64,000 nt of DNA from Rhytidiadelphus loreus (lineage: Eukaryota > Streptophyta > Bryopsida > Hypnales > Hylocomiaceae): assembly GCA_947034895.1 (NCBI GenBank), contig OX344764.1, forward strand, positions 4,340,001-4,404,000, in the 5' to 3' direction. The notes under the pieces are model-generated. The model was not told the DNA's origin. It was given only the letters and a program-made list of their open reading frames with translations, and ran no database searches. Every line of letters starts with the position of its first letter. Position 1 is the first letter of the stretch. Positions 58,016 to 64,000 of the stretch are shown here, piece by piece. The position numbers and the translations under genes are program-made.

Positions 58016-58875
58016 AAAAGTCAAAGATTTCTAAAATCTATACTTGTCCTAGATGGTACTTATACAATTGAGACCAGACAATTTAAAAATAGCACATGGA
58101 AGACCACCATTTTAATGAAATTGCCCATGATTGTCTTCTAATATACTAGAGGCTATTATTCAAAGATATTTTAAATACAATTAATTTTATATTGTATAGA
58201 AGTCTACAAAGTGAGCTTTTTTCTACTCGCATTTTGAAACATCTTTTAGGTCTCATGCTTCATCAAGCTTCAATCAACCAATGCCATTTTGTAACTCAAG
58301 GCAAGTATATTCTCAAGAAAATGGATTCCATTTTGAATGTACTCTCAATTCTCAAGAGCCTGATAATGGATAGGCTCATGTTCGTCCCTTGTTTCTTCGA
58401 CCATGATGGAGTTTATGTGGAAGGTACGTACCCAGCTAGCTCAAAGATGAAGCTCAAAGCGAGCTATTCACTTACAAATGGAACATTGTGTGTAGAGGCT
58501 CCTGGGTGTCTTCAGTTGCCAAGGTATAGATGCTATGGATCGAGGAAGGAAGCTTTTAATTTCACCGGTATTGCTATTGGAAACTCATAGTTACTGTAGA
58601 GTCCATATCCGTGTATATTCACGCGCGTTCGGCACTTCACCAGTATTGACATATGTAAGATGCAATACGATTGTCAATACACTGAATACAGTGCATCTCT
58701 TGCAATTGGAAGCGCAGTATATATGAATTGAATGATTTTCATCACAATATATATCCATGTCCATTTTTTCAACATACATGTTGTCATACAGAATTCTTGT
58801 AGAACACACGACCATCGACCAACCATGCCAGCTAAATCTTTGCGGTGGAATTGTAACTAGGACTCTGGAGTCTCC

Positions 58876-58881
58876 TTTATT
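58876..58881 (-). terminator. AATAAA polyadenylation signal of gene A2
   Basis: The same context as in A1 (ACTAATAAAGGAGACTCC on the gene strand), about 150 bp after the stop. Confidence 0.6.
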
Positions 58882-59029
58882 AGTTCGCATTGACATACAT
58901 TCATGATCTGGGAATCTGGGATCCGCACATGGCCGGTGTTCTCTGTGGAGATTGTCACTTGAGCACGCTCTTCGCATTAATTCAAGTACGTAATCTCTAT
59001 GTACCATGAAATACATGGTGGCTACTCGA

Positions 59030-59790
59030 TCAGCAGTGCGGAACAATGTCGCAGTGACTTGCGGGAGAAGCGTTGGCACACTGCAGGTCCAAATCTGTGA
59101 CATAACCCGAGTTGCCACTGGGAGACGCGACAACCTTGAGCCACCAGGGGTCCAGTATAACAACCGAGCTTTGAAGTCGGCATACCACGTCGACAATGCT
59201 ATTCGCCGGCAGCTTGGTCCACAGGAAGTCCCCTGTCCCGGGCTGCTCCTGCATGTGAGTCGCTCTCAGAGTTCGGCCTTTCACGACTGCTTGTGCAACG
59301 TCGGCGAAGCAGATGCTTGCCACCAGCACCGCCACCACAAACATTAGCGAAAACTTCCTGCGCATGCATAATTATGTGGGATTACAGCTCAGTACTAAAC
59401 CTTGCACTCGTACTCGTACTGACAACAACAAGAATTTCAACAAGAACAACATCAACGTGAATGTGAACACCAGCGCGAATGAATTGAAGAGGCCGTCATA
59501 GAATTACGTATATCTAACCACGCTGCGAAGGCACAGTAGCTAGCTCGGACACAAACTGATTAATTGTATTGTGAAATGGTACCCAATCGCTTCACGCACC
59601 TGCACTTTATCAATATAAGCATATCATCATATCGTCTCCAGATGCAATATATTATCGCAATCCAGAATGGAAGAGTGATATATCAGTAAGTAACTGCGAA
59701 TTAAACCAAGTAAAACAAGAAACGAACTGGTTGTGTGCAACTTGCAAGACACGGAAGAGCTAAGATGGAGCCCAACCTTGCCGTCTCCAT
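59030..59790 (-). CDS. Small secreted four-cysteine protein, type A, copy 2
   Basis: Proposed exons are 59777-59790 and 59030-59357. The main exon encodes the same residues as A1. The first exon reads ATGGAGACGGCAAG, changing Ala2 to Glu (METARKFSLMF). The one-exon alternative starts at 59,365. The copy lies 23,135 bp from A1 in the same orientation, and homology covers the leader and promoter side. Its TATA region is changed to GATAAAAGC (about 60,306-60,314), which may alter expression. Its 3' side continues into sequence paralogous to the B 3' flank (GGAAACT, GTTCGGCACT), which A1 has lost at 35,504. Secreted, function unknown. Confidence 0.65.
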
Positions 59791-60867
59791 CGGGTATACC
59801 TGTGTCTCGTTCTCTCAGATTAATTGAAAACCTGTGCACGACACAAATACCACGCAGTACGTGAGTAGTCTCCTGATGGGCAAATAATTAAATTCCTCTG
59901 TATTTATACATATATGTACAAGCGAAATGAAACAGTCATGCTCAACAGAACGTACGAAGGCCTGGGGTCTAAGAAGTTAGAGCGAGTGATTTGAGAGAGT
60001 GACGAGTTGCAAATCTCGAAAGAGCCACAAACTTCACGGGAACAAGCAAGCCAGCATTGGCAAGTATATATATCGATCCTAACTGGAATTAAGTGATCGA
60101 AATGAGCAAGCAAGCCAGCATGCAACACACAGCGGCGATCAGACAGTATGCAACTCTACCGTGTCAGTCTGTGCACGTACTTCGGAGAGCACAAATTGCA
60201 GAATGTGGAAGAATGAGGAAGCAGCAAGGTACGTGGGAAGATCTTGGAAGTGGTGCTCGAGGAGCAGCGAAGCGAGAGTCACAATGTGGGCCGAGCGAGG
60301 ACGCTGCTTTTATCCTGCTCCCCAGGCTGATGAAAGGCGGATGGAAGCTGCTTGGTTCTCATACATCCAACTGAACGCTCGACTTGCACCCCCGGGTTGA
60401 CTGAAGGGGTCTCTGGAAGCATCTCAAATTGAATACTTTTGGCATCCCTGAAATGAGGCCCAACACATTTTCTCTGACTGCCATTGAAGGTTAGACCCTC
60501 CTTTGTATCATGGAAAACATTATAATTATCATTGTTCCAAGCTTTTAGAAGGACGAAGGGAGGGGAGCTCACTTTAGTATGCTATATTTATAATGTTATG
60601 AAATCATCAATGTGGGAATTTTCACGTGGTTCGTTGATTGGAAATCACAATTCATGTATGTATTTAGATATGTAAAGGTCATTTTCTCCATTTTAAAGGG
60701 GCTCTTGATCAATATATTGCATCTTTAGAAGATTAATAAAACTTTGTAGTACCTAGTATGCCATTCATACAACAAAAGAGCAATGAGAATACACGTATTG
60801 AAGTACAAGGCGATGATTTTTCTATTTGTAAAAATCTCTTATGCAATCTGATTAAGGTCATTTGATA

Positions 60868-61106
60868 AGATGGGCAATTTTGTTAAAATGGTGCCATTCC
60901 ACTATTTCGGCAGCTTTCATAGTTCAAACCGGGCGGTTTGAAATGTACAACCATCTTAGATGTTTAAAATCTATACCTTTTTTAGATGTCTGAAATCTAC
61001 TCATATTCTAGATGCCACTTTTAAAATTCAGACCGTGTATTTTGAAATTTATATAATTATGTCCTAGATTTTTGAAATCTATACTTTAACAAAGATTGTA
61101 GAAAAT
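60868..61106. repeat. Copy of the A-B spacer TIR-like repeat
   Basis: Same sequence as 37,735-37,968, with small changes (for example AAACCGGGCGGTTTGAAATG). Confidence 0.55.
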
Positions 61107-62015
61107 GGATATTTCGTTAAAATGGCAATAGTCCACACTCCACAAACTTGGCACTTTGTGGTTTAGACCTTGTGGTCTGAAATGTAAGCCAGTCGGGTGA
61201 TTGCAAGAAACACTTGTCCTATTTTTTGTCCCCTTGACCTTAGACAGGTGGTTTTTTGCTCATAACTTTTGCATCGTGTGTCCTTCTATGAAACTTGAAA
61301 TGAAGGTACATGTGGTAGATTCAGATGTTGAGTAATTTTTTGGGTTTTTTTAAAATTATTTTACTATTTTTAAACTGCCCCCGATTGGATGTCTACCTTG
61401 GCCATTTTGGGGGTTTGTACTTTGTAGTACTATTTTTTATTCAAAAATAAGAATATGAAGCTCAAAATTGGTATACAAGGACTTATAATGAAGTTACACA
61501 ATCTCACCAAAGCATTTCTAAAAATAGTAAATTGTCCACCCTCCACATTTGCTCAAAGAGCACTACCTTTGCACAAGTGTAGAGAACACAATTTTATTTT
61601 TCCAATAGTGAAAATTGGTGAAAAGGAGTATCTATAAGTTAGGAAAAATGGATGTTTTTTTGAGAATTTTTTGAATTTTCTGACTATTTTTTAAGAATTA
61701 AATTTCAAACTGTCTATCTTCTTCCATTTTTCAACCCTCTTTGACCGTGCATAACTCTTAGAGATAAAAAATTTTAGGTCCGAATTTTTGCACATATCAT
61801 TTTTTTAATGCTTTACACATTATCCATATTTTATTTTATTTTAAAAAAAAATTATTTCAAAATCCACGAACAAGAGTAAAATGGCCGTTTTGAACGAAAA
61901 TCGGCAGGTGTTTCTTGCAACTGCCCAGTCCTAGATTTTGGACCATATGGTCTGAAATCTCTAGAAAATGAATGGAAAAATGGCGGAAAAATATCGCCAT
62001 TTTAAAGAAATATCC
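61107..62015. mobile_element. Insertion of about 909 bp with long imperfect TIRs in the A2-B3 spacer
   Basis: The block is absent from the equivalent A1-B1 spacer near 37,968. The ends pair: GGATATTTCGTTAAAATGGC on the left and, reverse complemented, GGATATTTCTTTAAAATGGC on the right. Similarity continues inward about 110 bp (GTGGTCTGAAAT, TTGCAAGAAACAC). Flanks resemble a decayed 9-bp duplication (TTGTAGAAA and GTTAGAAGA against TTATAGAAT in the unfilled site), which would fit a Mutator-like element. The 60-codon frame at 61,455 has no motif and is not called. Confidence 0.65.
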
Positions 62016-63466
62016 GTTAGAAGAGATTCTTTGTTGATACAAAAATCATTGCTTTGTACGTCAATTGATATGGGTGTTCACATTCCTCTTTTGTTGTATT
62101 AATGACATAGATACTATAGAATTAGATTTTCTAAACATGGAATTTGTTGGTTAAGACTTAAGAGTCCCCTTGAAATAGAAAAGATGGCCTTCATATGTCC
62201 TAATACATACATCAATTGTGATTTCCTATCAACAAGGCGGGAAGTTTTCACATTGATGATTTCATAGCATTGTATATATAGCAAACTAGATTGACCACAG
62301 TGAGCTCCCCTCCCCTTATCCTTTAAAAGTCTTGAGGAATGGTATGATGTTTTCCATAATACCTCGCATACTACAATGAGGGATATGTTCTAAAGTTCTT
62401 ATGGCACTAAAAAAATGTAGTAGGCCCCCCATGGTGGCCTACAAAGAACATGCTCTTGTGGAACAAGCTTTTAGCAAAGGCCCTCTCATTTCAAGGATGC
62501 AAAAGGGACCCCTACACGTGGGTGGGTGGTGGTACAACACCGTCTTGTAAACAATGTGATGGTTAACAAAGAAGTAAAAAAAAGGTTACATTAGTCTCTT
62601 GTTGTGCAAAACGAAAGAGTAAAATGTGTTCCATTTGAGATGCTTTTGGAGGCCGCGGTGAATTAATCCCCTTTCCTTGGCCCCACAAAAACGCTAAATT
62701 TTTTTCAAATTTTCCACGCATGATAAGAATTTTAAAGTTTGAATCCATATTTGCAACCACATTAGTTGGGTGAGGAGGTGTATAAGGTGAATTAATGAAG
62801 CACAAAACAGGGGGATTTTTTGGTACTGGCATCCCTGGAATGACGGACTTGGAGAGGAGGCCGACCCTTCTGGAGGTCCCACGGCCGCTGCTCAGCCAAC
62901 TCGTGTACCCCGCGCAAGTCTCGCCTTGGATGGACGAGAACCCACTGAAGCAACTTTCATCCGAGAGGGGGAGCAGTATATAAACAGACCCCGCGCTCCG
63001 TAACTATCAGTGCTTTCCTGCTCCAGCAACACCATCGCCGCTTTGCTTCCAAGGTCTTCCCACCTTGCTGCTTCCTCATTCTGCAATATTTCTGTGCTCT
63101 CCGAAGTACGTGCACACACACGATAGAGTCGCATCCTGCCTGATGTTTTCGATCGCCACTGTGTGTTGCTTGCTGGCTTGCTCATTTCGATCACGTTCCT
63201 TTATTTCGGATATGCATACTTAATTGCCAATTAAGTATGGCTGGCTTGTTCTGATTAAGCTCCTGGTGCTTTCGAGAAGTTGGAACTCGTCACTCTCTCA
63301 TACCTCCAACTTCTTAGACCCCAGGCCAGGCCTTCGCTCGCTTGTACATATATGTACATGTACTCACAAGAAATCCCCCGTGGGGAGACGACTAACTTAC
63401 TGCGCGGTGTCCGTGATGTGCACAGGTATTCCATCAATCGGAGAGAGCGAGACACAGGTGTACCCG
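62016..63466 (+). promoter_or_regulatory. Upstream region and leader of gene B3
   Basis: Collinear with 37,991-39,408 at an offset of 24,058 bp but visibly diverged, unlike the B1/B2 arms. TATATAAA is at 62,977-62,984. Leader words CTCTCCGAAGTACGTGCACA and GTGCACAG are kept. Confidence 0.7.
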
Positions 63467-64000
63467 ATGGCGACGGCAAGGTTGTGCTCAGATCCGATCC
63501 ATCTGCTTCCGTGTCTTGCAGTCCGTTTAATTTCTTGTTTGAAATTCGCAGTTACTGATATCACCACTGTAATTCCATTCTGAACTACTAACGGTAATTG
63601 CATCTGGAGACGATATCGACGGCTACCTCTGGTTTATGATCTGACGAAGAGGCAACGAGGGCAGTTCTTGCTATCTGGGCCTCTGCAGCCTTCGATAGGA
63701 ATATTATGTGATTTTATTACGGACTCTGCAATTGATTCATTCACGCTGGTGTTCGCTTTCACGTTGGTGTTGTTGATTATATTCGTGTTGAAATTCTTCT
63801 TGCTGTCAGCATGAGTACGAGTTCGCATTCACGTTGCTGTTGCTGTTGTTGATTATATTCTTGTTGAAATTCTTCTTGTTGTCAGCAGGAGTACGAGTGC
63901 ATCACGGTTTAATACGTAGCTGTAATCATGTGCAGGAAGCTTTCGCTGATGTTCGCGGTGGCGGTGCTGGTGGCAAGCATCTGCTTCGCCGACGTCGCTG
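63467..64000 (+). CDS. Small secreted four-cysteine protein, type B, copy 3, cut by window end
   Basis: The first exon is 63467-63480 (ATGGCGACGGCAAG). The second starts at 63,936 and runs off the window after 65 bases. The visible product is MATARKLSLMFAVAVLVASI then CFADVA, differing from B1 by Val to Met at residue 9. The one-exon alternative starts at 63,928. Only the signal peptide is visible, so identity rests on this and on the collinear promoter and leader. The intron carries an extra tandem duplication (63,752-63,897) and upstream small deletions relative to B1. Confidence 0.65.
63752..63897 (+). repeat. 70/76-bp tandem duplication in the B3 intron/leader
   Basis: TTCGC.TTCACGTTG, TTGTTGATTATATTC and GAAATTCTTCTTG.TGTCAG, then GAGTACGAG, occur twice in a row. 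B1 and B2 have a single copy. The second copy also gains GCTGTT units. Confidence 0.85.

Noticed and set aside
58192..58590. 132-codon frame downstream of gene A2
   Set aside because: No recognised motif, AT-rich first half, not preserved near A1, and overlapping repeat-derived sequence; treated as chance or relic.

Overview
The window is nuclear DNA from a land plant. Genes are interrupted by GT-AG introns with T-rich acceptors, the intergenic DNA is very AT-rich, and several plant-type miniature transposons are present. Protein phosphatase 1 inhibitor-3, a plant HMA-like protein and a casein kinase I also fit a plant. A bryophyte or other early-diverging plant is possible, but the sequence does not prove it.

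Left part (1-21,900). The window opens inside the last coding part of an inhibitor-3 (INH3) gene. About 10 kb of AT-rich DNA follows, holding only repeats: a 226-bp Mutator-like MITE with a 9-bp target duplication, a 401-bp tandem duplication, a three-copy 90-bp repeat, and a small GC-rich island of unknown role near 5.8-6.2 kb. A four-exon gene at 10.9-13.1 kb encodes an HMA-like protein with Gly/Tyr-rich flanks and no CxxC metal site. Repeat-rich, gene-free DNA then runs to 21.9 kb.

Middle part (22,007-33,000). A 17-exon gene encodes a 1,072-residue nuclear protein. Short GVLK-type basic motifs are followed by a region resembling the C-terminal SANT/SLIDE part of animal CHD6-9 remodellers, but without chromodomains or ATPase. 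FYRN and FYRC domains and an acidic tail complete it. This domain combination is the most unusual protein in the window. About 1 kb downstream lies an intronless casein kinase I-like gene. A decayed DNA-level copy of the 3' half of the FYR gene begins exactly at the kinase stop codon.

Right part (35,400-64,000). This is a cluster of five copies (two of type A, three of type B, the last cut by the window end) of a gene for a small secreted four-cysteine protein with an SH3b-like pattern. A and B are paralogues arranged head to head. B1 and B2 lie in 3.04-kb arms of a nearly perfect inverted repeat around a 10.06-kb gene-free loop centred at about 46,066. The A1-B1 block recurs as a direct copy 23-24 kb downstream (A2-B3). 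In all copies a 14-nt upstream exon beginning ATGGCG splices cleanly to the main exon. The loop and flanks carry CACTA-type elements with 3-bp target duplications, a 13-bp minisatellite inside a TIR element, and a 485-bp tandem array where the arm identity breaks down. No transposase, reverse transcriptase, tRNA, rRNA or CRISPR array was found.
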